64,000 nt of DNA from Tetraselmis striata (Eukaryota; Chlorophyta; Chlorodendrophyceae; Chlorodendrales; Chlorodendraceae): assembly GCA_006384855.1 (NCBI GenBank), contig VCJN01000631.1, forward strand, positions 49,953-113,952, read 5' to 3'. The notes beneath the pieces were generated by a model. It saw only the letters and a list, made by a program, of their open reading frames with translations, was not told the origin of the DNA and searched no databases. Shown here in pieces: positions 36,766-49,000 of the stretch (the first letter of the stretch is position 1; each line of letters opens with the position of its first letter). Both the position numbers and the translations under genes were made by a program.

Positions 36766-37245
36766 TAAAGGTCGTCGGTGGGCACATGGGTGTTCGTTGC
36801 AAGATATGAAAAAGCCGTGTAACCGCTGCCTCTATGTAATCATACATGTCATCTCCATGCCAGCGATTGTCCATAACGTCACTTCAACCAACATGCACAG
36901 TGCTTAGCCCAGTTATTAGGACAACGCATCAAAGCATCATATAACTAAACCAATGCTTGCACCGCAGCAGCAGTGATTGCACAAAACGAATCACAGAAAC
37001 ACGGTACTACCTCGGAACGCAAGAAATTCAAATGAGAATTCAGAGGGAAAGTGGGTGGGAAATCAGAGCGCCGGTAAGCACGACGTGAGAATGAGAAATC
37101 ACACTGACAGCCGCCGCATTATATGCGGCGGGCTACGGCACATAAAACCCGGCATTTTCATATGCCGGTCTCCAACTGTACTCTGCATCAAGCAGTGTCT
37201 AGCTACATCCACGGCAATTGAAAGCGCTCAGTCTTCCGAGCCGTG

Positions 37246-37312
37246 CTCGCCTGCAAATGAGCGGCAGACACTGAGACCACACTAGTACGTAGCCTAAGTG
37301 TGCAACCGAGTG
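37246..37312 (+). repeat. ~65-bp direct repeat, right copy
   Basis: Partner of 36700-36765 with a few substitutions. A close pair of direct repeats at one end of a tyrosine-recombinase element fits the split direct repeats of PAT-like retrotransposons. Confidence 0.7.
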
Positions 37313-37519
37313 TAAGCAAGATCGGCGGAGCCAGTGCATAGTGGCCAGCCAAAATCAGGACTCATCCTCATGACCAGCATGTTCATGAACATACCAAGTA
37401 AAAACATTCTCTAGGCGACCGCCCACCTCAGGAACTACACATTCGTCCGGTTCAGGTTCCGGCACGGGAGCCTCATAAGGCAAATGTGTGGTCGGTATTT
37501 CAGGAACGACCGAGCGCTC

Positions 37520-38710
37520 GTCCACAAGCGATGAACCCGAGGTGGACATGATTGCGCGCGATACAGAGAGCAGTCTTTCCTCACTACTCTTCATATACGT
37601 TACTATTTGGCACGAAACACTACTGGAGCTCATATGTTGACCCCAATCTTCTCGGGCAATCTCGGCATTAGGAGCGGCAGAAGCTCCGCCACGACAGCAA
37701 GAGTGCATTGTGATCCGCCATAGGTAGTACCCATGAACCTCTTAGGGGTAAAACCCTAAATAGAGCCCATCCAACATTGGGTCCCGGACAAGTACCGAGT
37801 GTACTAGGTAAATGTAGTAATTTTCCCGTTGGGAGCATTATCGCCCGGGGAGGACCGGACAAATTTTCCGACAAAGCCATGAACACTACAACTTATAGGA
37901 GCTTGCCTACCAATAAGCCGAATCAATACATTCATCAACCGCCGCGGCAGCCGAACATTCATGGCAAATAGGGCCAGGAATCTCGGAAATAACGACATGT
38001 GTTCCTTAGCGGTTCTGACCCTTGCGAATGTACTTGTCACAAATATATCGCCCAAGACGACATCGGTGTGTCTCAAGCCCGATGCGCAGTCGAACCGGCG
38101 CATCGCGCCAAAACATAGGACGCACATGACTGCGACTACCAAGTGGCAGTAAGCAACACTCTCATGCGCATACGCAGACGCAACTGCGAGGACATCCCGC
38201 CAAAGGAAAAGTTCTTTACGATTAGGAAACTTGAGCCCGATAGAGCGCTTAGCCGCTTCTCTCACCATAGCAGCCCACGGGGAGAGGGTCGACGGTAGCA
38301 ATAGTCGCTTCCAGCGCGCTCATGTTCTCGGAGTCGTGGCAGAACTCCGCGAACTGAGACAGCTTGCCGGCGTAGCTCTTAAGCGTATGGGAGGTGAGGG
38401 AGTTGGAGAAGAGGTCGAGTGTACGCTGCCCCAACTCGCCCGAGCCGAACGCTTCCGGTATAGGCGGGCCGGGAGTGAAGCCGCCCATGGGCGTCGAGAG
38501 CCTCGGGATCGTCAATCACGTAAGTGCAACGTTCGACCGACGTGGTTACAGAAGCCCGGGCCATTTCGGCGAAATAATCGACCACGGCGATTAGGTTGCC
38601 GGCAGTCGGACGGTGACTGCCGGACGGGGTAGTATGGGCACATGTACGGGTTTGCGGGGCAATGTTTAGGTAGGCAGGCCGCCCTATCTCGCGCGTAACG
38701 TACACGCGCG
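37520..38710 (-). pseudogene. Tyrosine recombinase of a DIRS/PAT-like element
   Basis: Read on the minus strand, in several frames: ERCTYVIDDPEALD, then an N-terminal SAM-like segment (TLDLFSNSLTSHTLKSYAGK…FAEFCHDSEN), then a catalytic-domain segment with a box-I-like arginine (CFGAMRRFDCASGLRHTDV), then the box-II region HSCCRGGASAAPNA, and the segment around the probable catalytic tyrosine, TYMKSSEERLL (Tyr at 37595-37597). In box II the usual H-x-x-R reads H-S-C-C, so a catalytic arginine appears lost. Frameshifts split the gene. A homologous plus-strand fragment lies at 59880-60240. Confidence 0.75.
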
Positions 38711-38929
38711 AATGCTGGTCGTTGCGAATCAGTTGTAACCCGTTGAGTAGCGACCGACGGACGCAGTGACTGATGAAATGGTATTGGAGACGGGTTATTG
38801 TTGAATCGTCATGTGCAGGTGTAGTGCGGATGGTTGAGCCGCACTCGGCTGTGGCTGTAAGAAGCGCCGCACTGAGGAAGGTCTAAATGAAGTCTATATA
38901 AGGTAGGGTGTCCAGTTTGGACACGGGGC

Positions 38930-39680
38930 GCTCATCCCGTCGTCGAGCTGCCAGAGTTCATCACCGTGCGGTGTTGGTCACCGAACGGTGGCCTTGCAAA
39001 TAAGCGATAGCAACTCCGACGGAAGGCGCCCAAAGCCATCACTCGTGCTCGACTTCGCGGCCACGCCCCCGATCGACCGCCACCGCGTCCGCGTCCATGC
39101 CCGCGACATGCGAGCGTCGCCGCCACACGAACAGTGGTGGCAGCCTTGGCAATGTAGGCACATGTCGCCTCACAGACGCGATGCTTGTAGTCGCGCAACA
39201 TGTCGCCGAAAACCGCAGAACCCAAATGCGCTCCGCTGTGGGCTAGAAATGCTGAGCTTGCAGTGGGTCCAACAACCCATGGTCACCGTGTACACGCTCG
39301 ATATCTTTAAGCTTCCGCAGGAAGGCTAGACGACAGCGGAACGCCTTGTCGATGGCCTCCGCATGGTCGCGAGCGTGCGCTAGGTAAGGGGTGAGGTCTT
39401 GATTAGCAACGGGGACTTTTGGTAGCAGCTCGTCGAGAGCCTCGGAGAGAGCGGCTGTGAGAGCCCCAAAACACGTCATCATCCAAATGTACTCCTCCTG
39501 GACCGGCAAACGCCGATCATTATGCTTGAGGTAGTCGTTTGTCAGGTCAGTACTCAAAGGAAAAGCCCATGCACCCTGCTGACCGATCGAACGTCCTCGT
39601 AACCAGGCTTTGCTCATTCCAATAGCTCTGACGCACAGCGAGATAATCGTACTCAACACTCGCAGATTCTGCTCCGACAC
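38930..39680 (-). pseudogene. Gag-like protein of the DIRS/PAT-like element
   Basis: The open frame 39680-39243 includes FPLSTDLTNDYLKHNDRRLP, then ALSEALDELLPKVPVANQDL and FRCRLAFLRKLKDIERVHGDHG. In another frame (39225-38932) follow GSAVFGDMLRDYKHRV and an Arg/Gly-rich stretch. The same two blocks, in the same order, occur at 58880-59420 on the plus strand. Two copies place this upstream of the recombinase as gag plus recombinase. No zinc knuckle was seen. Confidence 0.7.
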
Positions 39681-40209
39681 GCGCGGCCGCTCCGCCCTGG
39701 CTCTAGCAAGTCGGGACGCAATGTGGCCCCCCCCGCGCTGCCTGTCGGTTGTCTTGCGACGCGCTTCCCGGATCCAAAACCACGTGTTCCGTCTCCATCG
39801 ACACCACTTTCACAAGCCGACAATATGGGCCACCGGCATGTGAGCTCGACCAACAATGTAGAATGGGCATGCATGTACGCTTGAAGCGATTCAAGCGTCG
39901 GCTCGGCGACGGCATCTTCTCGTCTATCAGACATGGTGGCGCACGGACGTACGGATGAGAATTACACACATTGATGGTGGGCCGGGTGTGGTCTTAAAAC
40001 AACATGTGACCTTGCCCGCGCAGCGGGTTACGGATCAGTGAATCGCATGTGCAACACAGCGAAACTGGGAGACGGTAGGCTTAGCTGTTACGGCTGCTTT
40101 TATGTCTACTCGTGCTGCACTCGATGAACGGCGTAGCGACGGGTGAACTAGTAACCCATACCACTTAGCAGCACATGTAGCCGGACAAGCGGTTAGGAAA
40201 GGAGGAAAC

Positions 40210-41310
40210 CATAAATTAGTTTCGCTCAGGGCCTAAATCTTGAGGGCAGCCGAAGTAACCTCGTACTCTCGCTACACACACGATCGCGATGCGTACGCTC
40301 ACTCGGACAAAGATGGCCGGTATGCGGTCCCTCGGCTGATGACGACCCGTCGTACGGGGCGCGTACACGCGCCGGCGTGCCTTGCATAGCATGCAAGGTG
40401 CTAGTTTTGGTTGCACCCAGGCCAGGTGTCGATTTTATGCACGGGTGCACCTGCGGATATCGGCACGAGGGTCGGAGCATGACCTAGAACCCGCTTTCTG
40501 GCAGCGGATCAGCCTGCTACGCACGCTGTGATTAGCGCAATTGCGTAGTACACGCCGGCGTACACCTCTAGCTGGATCAACGGCGGATGTCAACCCTGGC
40601 GCCGTTGTTTACGGCGCAAGTTTGGGGGCAGTCGAAGTGACCTCGAACCGTCGCGCCACGCAAGATGGCGATGCGTTTATACGCTCACTTGGACTCAGAC
40701 GAAGCTACATGCACCCAGCCTAGGTGTCGATTTTATGCACGGGTGCACCTGCGGATATCGGCACGAGGATCGGAGCATGACCTAGAACCAGCTTACTTGC
40801 AGCGGATCACCCTGCCGCGCACGCTTTGATTAGCGCAATTGCGTAGTACACGCCGGCGTACACCTCTAGCTGGATCAACGGCGGATGTCAACCCGGGCGC
40901 CGTTGTTTACGGCGCAAGTTTGGGGGCAGTCGAAGTAACCTCGAACCGTCGCGCCACGCAAGATGGCGATGCGTATGCGTGTATATGCTCACTCGGACTC
41001 AGACGAAGCTACATGTACCCGGCGGCAGGTGCTTGTCTGTCAGCTGATAACGCCCCGGCGTACGCGGCGCGGAGCGTACACTACGCCGGCATACCTTTTA
41101 GAGCCTATACAAGGCACTACTTATCGAGGCGCTCCACCTATAGGTCGGTCTTACGTATCTGGCGAGATCGGCATGACACCTCGAAATGCTAGCCTACCGG
41201 CAGCACGTCACACGGGTAATCATATCCGATGGGCGCAACTGCGTAAACGTCGGCGTGAGCCTCTAGCTGAACCAGCGGGTGTTGATATCCGGGCGCCGTT
41301 GCTTGTCTAT
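40210..41310 (+). repeat. Tandem array of ~298-bp units
   Basis: ACGGGTGCACCTGCGGATAT occurs at 40441 and 40739; ATTAGCGCAATTGCGTAGTA at 40531 and 40829; both intervals are 298. The GGCGCCGTTGTTTACGGCGC block repeats with them. More diverged partial units flank the array on both sides (about 40220-40440 and 41210-41310). Confidence 0.88.
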
Positions 41311-41394
41311 GGCGTAAAATATAAATCTCTGAGTGGAGTTTGTTAGGAGTCAGGTATAAGGTATTCGTTGCTCATCGATATCTTCTAAACTAGT

Positions 41395-41570
41395 TTACGT
41401 TGTTTCTCTATCGGTACGAGATAGCCCTGGTGCGGCGCCCGTACCGCGCGTGTTCACGCGCACGCACGATTGCGGGAGCCGGTCAGGGCCACCATCTGCC
41501 TTCACGGCGGACCGACCGCTCACTCTCCTTTGCTGTGGCACGCTCCATCGAGCGCACCAAAGCAAAGTCG
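41395..41570 (+). repeat. ~170-bp direct repeat, left of RT polyprotein
   Basis: Contains TACGAGATAGCCCTGG, CGGGAGCCGGTCAGGGCCAC and TGGCACGCTCCATCGAGCGC. It recurs at 44175-44343. The pair brackets the RT/RNase H remnant, like terminal or split direct repeats. Confidence 0.85.
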
Positions 41571-42209
41571 CGGCAATTTTTGCCGCGCAGGGTGCCGGTC
41601 TTCCGCCATCGTACCATGTACGGTGAGCGAAGCCTTTCGGGCCCCCCCTTGGGAGAAACCCGTTAGGGTATGTGTGGCAAATGGACGCGCGCCGCTTGCG
41701 ACGTGCTAATCACTACCCGCGAACGAGCTGCTGATTACTCGCCCACCGCGAGGAGAGGGCGAAGCCGCAGCGCTTCCCCATTCAGTGGAACAAGGTCCAA
41801 GCCCTTCGACCAGTGTCGACCATCAGTAACCCTTGGCTGCCCCCTCCCGTGTGGGCATGGCTCGATCCAGACTGACCCCTACTCGGCGTAGGTGTCGCGA
41901 TGCGCTCCGACTGGGGCGTATGCCGACGCACGCCCGTCGTCTAGTACAGACTCGAGTACAAAGTGACAATACACAGCCAGGGGCCAAGCCAGCGCCCAGT
42001 AGTGGCACATAGCTACTCCCACGCCGCGGCACTTCTACTGTGCCGCGCACCGTGGACCCTGACGCCGACGCGGAGAGGGCAAGCAGAGCGACAGGGCGCT
42101 CTGCTCGCCCCCCTCGCGACATCCATCGCGCCAATTCCTGTACTCCCGACTCCCCCTTTATGAGACATCGCGTCCGTCGTAATCTTGGCAACCGGCAAGT
42201 CGCTGGTGC

Positions 42210-44167
42210 GAATCGCAGTGTTATCAACTGGATCTCTAGAGGTGTACGCGTTCCTTTCTTGGACGGGCTTGCCCCATCTTCTTTCCATCAGGGGTGTCAA
42301 TGGGGGACGCTACTCCTGCCCGACTGGAGTTTATGGACGGCGAATTGGCTTGCTTCCTGGCCGTTGAGGCATGGGAGCAAGGCTAATGCGCAAAATGGGT
42401 GTCCCGGCTGTTCTTGGCTCCTAAGCCTGGAACAAACAAGTGAAGGCTCATCATTGACCTTCGCCCCCTAAACCGCTATCGCGAGACGCGCGATCTTTCG
42501 TTCGAGACGCTTTCGCATTTGCGCTATCTGGCGCGCCCTACATGTTGCATATGGACCTGCAGGATGGGTTCTACGCGGTTGGAATCGCCCCCGAGGACAG
42601 GGATTTTTTCACCGTCGATTACCGCGGCACTTTGTACCGATTGGCAGGCCTTCCCATGGGCTGGTGTCTGTCCCCCTACATTACTTCTGCAAATTCACCA
42701 ACGTCCTCACTAGGGCATTGCGTCGTAACCCGGCTGAAGCAGACGGCACATCTATTCCCCGGCGCTGATTTGGCCTATGCATGTTACCCTACATGGACGA
42801 TTTCCTGTTTTTAGCTCGGACTCAGGCTGAGGCCATCTAGCAACGTGACTACATCGAACGCCACCTCTCGGGATTTGGTCTGCTGCGCAACCCCAACAAG
42901 GGCGTGTGGGAGCCCACCCAGAAATCCCAGAAGCTCGTGCACTTGGGATTATAAATTGACACATCGGGGTCGCCTACTCTTCGTGCGTCCGCTGAGAAAC
43001 TCGCTGGCTTTGCTCGCGCGGCCAATTAACGTCTAATCCAACGAGTAAAACGCAATCGTCGGTGGCTGCCAGCTCGCGAGTTGGCCACTCTCGCGGGCAA
43101 ATGCCAGTTTCTGTACTTGGCCATCGCCCCTGCCCGTTTCTACCTCCGTGAGCTGCATGATGTGCTCAAGACGCACGACTCTTGGTCCGGCCGCGTCAAG
43201 CTCACCCGCCAGCTCGAACGCGATCTGCAATGGTGGGTGGGCGTGCCCACCCAACACAACGGCCGCCCCATTAACCGCCCGTCGAAACCGGATACCTACA
43301 CGTCGACAGTTCGTCGTACGGTTGGGGTGCCGTTAGGAACGAACACCATGAAGCTCGAGGTTTTTGGTACGACGATGATTGACCGCACAACGCACATTAC
43401 TCTGAAAGAGCTCAAAGCCGTCCGCTTGGCTATTGAGTCCTTCCTCCCCATGCTCCGTAACCGTCACATCCGCTTGCACGAGGATAACCAAGCGGTTGTC
43501 GGCGTCGTCACCCCCCTCACCTCTCGCTCTCCGCGCCTCGTGGCTGAGCTACGCAAACCATGGTACCTCATGGACACGCACGGCATTACCCTTTCCGTGC
43601 GCTACATCTGTTCTGCGGCGAATATCTGGGCTGACCGCCTTAGTCGCGAGGGTGACTGCGACGACTGGCAGTTCAATCCTCGTCGATTCGCCTTGCTCAC
43701 TGCTTATCAAATGGGGCGCCCGCACCATCGACCGCTTTGCGACGTCTGAAAACCCCCTCCTACCCCGCTACAACGCCCGCTGGCGTGACCCGCGGTGCGA
43801 GGCCATCGACGCCCTACGCCTCTCCGACGCTGCATGGCGTTGCGAACGTAACCGGTGTAACCCTCCATGGGACCTCATCGGCGATCTTGTCTCCAAACTG
43901 GAGTCCAGCGGTGCCCCAACCATCGTCATTGTTCCCTATTGGCCTGGCAAAGCTTGGTACTCGCTCCTCTCGGAGATGCGCTCCGACCCGCGCTCGTGGA
44001 AGCCGCGGCACGACCTCTTCATTCCTGGCCGTACTGGCGACCGCCTTCCCGTGGGTGCACCTCGCTGGCATGTCGTCGCCTTCAACATTCCCACCCGTCG
44101 CGACCCCCGCCCGTGGCCAGCGTTGCGCCCGGCATTTTCTAGTGGGCAAACCAGACGTTCCCTGTGA
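42210..44167 (+). pseudogene. DIRS-type RT / RNase H / methyltransferase-like polyprotein
   Basis: RT begins near WISRGVRVPFLDG (about 42227), then VSRLFLAPKPGTNK, RLIIDLRPLN, DLQDGFYAVGI, GLPMGWCLSPY and the catalytic box YMDDFLF (about 42786-42806). The RNase H domain (43081-43749) shows ITLKELKAVRLAI, LHEDNQAVVGVV and WADRLSREGDCDDW. A further domain (about 43706-44167) reads DRFATSENPLLPRYNARW, CNPPWDLIGDLV and IVIVPYWPGKAWY, the Dam-like domain at the C-terminus of DIRS polyproteins. It is broken by a TGA in the RT fingers (before RLIIDL), a frameshift before the YMDD box and another near 43700. Long intact stretches suggest fairly recent decay. Confidence 0.85.
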
Positions 44168-44174
44168 AGTGTTC

Positions 44175-44343
44175 TAAATTAGTTTATGTTGTTTCTCTAC
44201 ATGTACGAGATAGCCCTGGCGCGGCGCCCGTAGTGCGCGTGTGCGCACGCACGATTGCGGGAGCCGGTCAGGGCCACCACCTGCCTTCACGGCGGACCGA
44301 CCGGTCACTCTCCTTTGCTGTGGCACGCTCCATCGAGCGCACA
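44175..44343 (+). repeat. ~170-bp direct repeat, right of RT polyprotein
   Basis: Right partner of 41395-41570, starting just after the stop of the methyltransferase-like domain. A C27 run (44348-44374) follows at once. Confidence 0.85.
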
Positions 44344-44521
44344 ACAACCCCCCCCCCCCCCCCCCCCCCCCCCCTTTCCCCTGGCTGTGGGATTGTATGC
44401 CTGCAAATTCCGGATTATCACAACATGTAACCAGACCCTGGAATTCTTCGAGAACCTGACGTTCCTTGTGAAATTTTAGAATACCGATGAAGCTATAGCC
44501 GGCACCTTGCATTGGCTAAGA

Positions 44522-44822
44522 CAAAGACTCGCATTACTCGAATGGGCCGACGCCCAAACGGGTAGGGCGGACCTTTCGTGGTCAGTGCCGGCGGGTATTT
44601 TGATGGCAGTGTTTTAGACGGTGATCCAACAGTGTTGGAAATTCCATCACTTGCCTCTAATTAGTCTTGCAGAATGCTTCGGCAATTTGCTTGATGACTA
44701 TTAACGGAACGGAGCGTCGCCTACCCAGGGCTTTCCGTAACTCGATCGCTGCCTAAACGGCCGTCGTAGAGACGCTGCAAGGGTTTTCACTGGTGCCAGT
44801 CCTGTACCGGGGGCGGAAAAAA
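44522..44822 (+). repeat. Dispersed repeat, copy C
   Basis: Same orientation as 27190-27578, starting at GCATTACTCGAATGGGCCGA; its left ~90 bp are missing. It ends in CCTGTACCGGGGGCGG and an A-run. Confidence 0.85.
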
Positions 44823-44840
44823 AAAGACTAATGTGCGTGC

Positions 44841-44910
44841 GGCTGGGCCACTTCGAGCAGACACAGTAATGTACTACCGTGTTTACATACGAAATTCGAG
44901 TGGCCCAGCC
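44841..44910. repeat. Stem-loop repeat, copy 1
   Basis: GGCTGGGCCACTTCGA (44841-44856) pairs with TCGAGTGGCCCAGCC (44896-44910) around a ~40-base loop. Confidence 0.75.
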
Positions 44911-45396
44911 CCTTCAAAAAGGTACCTGTAGCGACTATTTCGCCGGCTTCGGAGCTGTGGTGACAGTGGCGGCGAAATGGTGTTATTGGAAGCGGCGGCA
45001 CGGTCGTCGCGCGCAACTCGCGCTATCCGCTTATTAATTGCATTTGAACTCAATGTTCCACGCATGCTGCTATTGCTGAAGCGTTGATCACCAACGGGAA
45101 ACAACCGGAGCAGCATCGGAAGAGACGGAAGAGCAAGCGACACTAGGTCAGGGTGTAGTGGGCCGCGGGGGTCGTATGAATCTCGGGTATCCCATTACAA
45201 TCGTTAGGAGGCCTCCAAGAGCCGGCTCAGGTCCGGCCCACCTCGCCCTACTACGCGATTGGCCAGAGCAGTAGGAGCAGGGGTATTAAGGTATTGGCTG
45301 CTCGTCGATCATCGATATTTTTGAAATATAATACAGATGAAGCTACAGCCGGCACCTTACTTACTGGCGGCTAATAAAGAATACTGTACGGCGGCA

Positions 45397-45460
45397 GGGG
45401 CCACTTCGAGCAAACTGTAATGTACTACTGTGTTTCATATGAAATGCGAGTGGCCCAGCC
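45397..45460. repeat. Stem-loop repeat, copy 2
   Basis: Same stem (GGGGCCACTTCG with CGAGTGGCCCAGCC) and a similar loop, about 555 bp right of copy 1. Nearby GATGAAGCTA.AGCCGGCACCTT is also duplicated (about 44487 and 45337). Confidence 0.72.
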
Positions 45461-46001
45461 CCTCCACAAACGGCTATAAATTCTATTTTCCTCGGCTGCT
45501 TTGGGACGATAACGCATCTGCGCCCGCCCGCGCAGACCCGCCAGACAGTGCATCAGCAGTTGACGGGGGATCCTCGTCGACGTTCCAGATGATGAGGCTG
45601 CCCCCTTCGCAATTAGCTGCCGAACAAAAGGATTAACCCTTATTAGAATCAAGCTGAAAGCGAGGGCGAGGGCGGAGTCGGAGGTGCTGCGAGTGAGTTC
45701 TGCGTCGTCGCCCCCTCGGGCTTTACGGCACGCAGGAGTACCCGTAGCGGCGGCAACGCCACCTCACTGCCGATCGGGTGGGCGCAGATCACCTCCCCAA
45801 CCCGCCGCTGCAAGCAGAGGCGCGCGCTCCTGGACTGCGTGCGCTGGTCGAACGCAGAGGAGCGCAGTCCGTGCTTGTCGCCGCCCCGAGCTTCTCATTC
45901 CTCAGCAATCTGGGCGGCGCGTGGCAGTCGCCTACTTGCTGCTGCTGTGCTGCTGGCTGGCTGTGCGGTGAGGCCAAGGAGGCGTGCTGACGAGGGCCGG
46001 G

Positions 46002-49000
46002 ATGGCGGACAAGGCCTCCACGGCCTGCCAGGCAGTGCAGGAGATATTGGCAGGCTTCCAGCTGCAGGTATGGGAATGGCGCATTGCTTTCTTTGGGTGC
46101 AGCAGGGAAGCAGAGGCGGGGGTGGTCCTGCCTGCTGGGGGAGGTGCATGGCGTCTGTGGCGCAGGGAGAGCAAAAGGCTGGCCAGCATGTCTGTGGCTA
46201 TCGTCGTGTCCGTAAGTTACCAAGTTATGCCGTGGTTCGCACCCATTCATCCCTACGGACGGGGAAGAGGGGATCGGGGGGTATCTTCGGTGTGGGTTGA
46301 GGGGGCGCAACCAGAGTGTTGTCTTGCGATATTTGCCATGTAGCGTAATCCTCACAGGGGCGTAGTCCTTGGAAGCTGGGGCTAATGCAGGCGCCATAAT
46401 GTGCCTGCGCATGGCTGGGCGCAGGAGCATCAGCCATGCCTGGCCCCGCGGCAGGTGCCGGTGCGAGTGTGCCTCTCCACCCTTGACATCCTAAGCAAAG
46501 GTGCTCCCTCGCTGCCTCGTGAGGCCGCCCCGTGCGTCCAGCTGCACTCCCCAACGCTGCGTGTTTGGGCAAGGTGTGCGGGTTGGAGGCTAGGTGGCGA
46601 AATGCCCAATCCAATGCGTACCCCCCACCTCCCCTGGCAGGTGGGGAGGCAGTGGATCTCGCGCCGCCCAATGTGCCCGAGGCGCCGTGTCTGCTCAGCA
46701 CAAAGCTGGCGCCGCTGGACAGGTCCGGCGCTGTCGTGGCCTTGGAGGTGGGCGCCCCCCACCCGCCAAGCTGCCAGTGTCGTGAGCACAGGCAGGTCAT
46801 GGTGGTGAGCCGCGTGTGTGTGACCTTCACACGGCAGGGCCATGCGGGCACGTTGGCTCAGCGCTTTCCTGGTGTGGCATTGCCCTCTTGCAGTATGTCG
46901 CCGCTCAGGGATGGGAAGTGGTGTTCTCCATCTATGCCTACAGGAGCTTGGCAAATGCGCTGCCAAAGGTGCGGAGCCCTGGGGGCCCAAGCTCCGAACA
47001 GCCAGGCGCTGACCAGTGTGTGTTCGTGTTCATATGCACAAGTGATGGCAGGATAGCACTAGCGGCACATCTGACCAACTGGCAAATGCGCCCGCTCCCC
47101 CCAGGCCAGCGAAGAGAGCTGCAACGAGGAGCTTTTCCGCAAGCAGCTGCCTCTGCTGCAAGAGGTATGTCCGGTCTCGAGCCCCCAGCTGCCGCGCCCG
47201 TGCTACACAGCATGCATGTGAACCGCGCACTCGGCAGCCCTACATGATGCCTGTGATGGGCGGGCTATTGACCCCACATGTCGCCCATGGCTTGCCCCTC
47301 GGCAGGAGGTGACCAGGCTGCATGAGATGCACGAGTTCCGAGACTTTGCCGTGAAGAGCCTCTGCGATACCATCAAGCCGCTCGTGAGGGACGGGTCGGT
47401 GGCGCCCGGCCTGGGGCCGATCGTGGATCAGATTGCCGTCATCATCCACCAGCTGTATCTGCTTGACATTATCAAGGTCCGCTCACCGGCATGCATGCCC
47501 AGTCCCATCTCAAATGCGCACGGCCTTCCACCTACCGATCTCGTGCTGAGCTCATTTCTGGCTAAAGCATGGACCTGAATTTGAGAGGTTTCCACTAGAA
47601 TTTCAGGGACTAAAATCGGGCATTTTAGGGCGGCTCTCAGTGGTCTGCTTCTCGTGCAGTCTGGACTAGATAGACCCCCCGGCTTCCGCGAGTGGAGTAC
47701 GGCTATCAGCCTGTCATGTCGTCCAGTTTACCGTTGGCACTGAGAGCGCAGAGCGCCGCTCTGCTGTGCAGGCGTCACGACCCGGCCTAGCCCGCGACTT
47801 TGACGTGTACAACAAGACCGTGCGCTTCCTCAGCGCGCTGGATGGAGACACCACAAGCGCGTTTTCGGAACAGTCCAACACGTCCCTGCAGGTGCGCCTG
47901 CGCCTCCCTGCATTACCCACCCGATAAGTGGTCAACGAAGGCTGGGACCCCCCCCTCCCCCACCACAATGACAATTGACCAAGGAAGTACAGGCTATAAC
48001 CGTGCTTTGATACCACAACATGTCACTGTTTTCGATGCCTTTGGGAAGAGTTAAAGCTGTATTTATCTGGAAGTCTACTGAAAGACACCACGAAAAATAG
48101 CACGGACTCTCCGACTCGATAGTGCAAAAGAGTTCATCGGTTTGCCACCCGCGAACCCCTATTCAATGTTACGGTAAGTACATGCCGCAAGAAATCGAGG
48201 TGCGGTGTGGATTGCGCAGGCGCTGTTTGCCACGCCATGGTTCAACCTGACTGTTCTGGCGGATGAACTGGAGGCGTTGAAGGACGGCCACCTGTTCCTG
48301 GCGCACATGGTGCACTGTGTGTACTACAGTCTCAAGGCGCGCCTGTGCCCCTTCCCCCTCGCTGTGCTGGTTGCCATAAGTCGTAGTGCTCCCGGGAGGC
48401 AGGTCATTGAGAGCTGCCCTGATGTGGCTGCTGGCAGATCAAGCCCGGGCTAGTGACGCTGCCGCCCCGGCGGTGTGCCCTGCTCGGAGCTCTGGCGCCG
48501 CTGCTCTTCCTGCTTGGTGGCCGCGGGCCGCATGGCGATAAAGCGCCGCCACCCATTGGGATTGAGGCTCTGGGGCGGTCGCGGCTGAACAAGTGCCTGC
48601 GGATCCTGAAGGCCTGCGTCATCCTGCCTGGGTACGTGGTAGCACCGCCCAGGCATGCCTTGTGCCTGCTGCTGCTGGTGGCGGGCTCTCACATCACGCT
48701 GATGCTGCAGGATTGGCGACATGGTGCTCCATCCCGGCGATGTCCTGGCGCTCTCCCCCTTCCTCCAGGCAGCATTCCGCGAGTCCCGAGATCTCAAAGC
48801 AAGCGCAGCTCTTGCTCATGCATATGCATTGACATATGGGGCCAGGCCACCCAGCCTCAGTCACACAGTAGCGAGAACGCGCAGCCCAGCTTCTGCTGTC
48901 CTGTGTGTGGCCTACTGATTGGCCGTTGCTGGCATCCCTGGAAACTAGGTGCCGCTCCTCCGACAACTGGACGCCAAGGGGATATCAGACTTCACCAGCC

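Noticed and set aside
39653..39969. Short minus-strand frames left of gag as part of the element
   Set aside because: No similarity to the region upstream of the second gag copy could be seen.
42040..42471. Independent host gene
   Set aside because: The frame contains the start of the reverse transcriptase of the element at 42210-44167.
45684..45971. Separate gene or signal-peptide exon before the CYFIP gene
   Set aside because: Arg/Ala/Pro-rich translation in several frames with no motif; more likely 5' UTR or intergenic GC-rich sequence.
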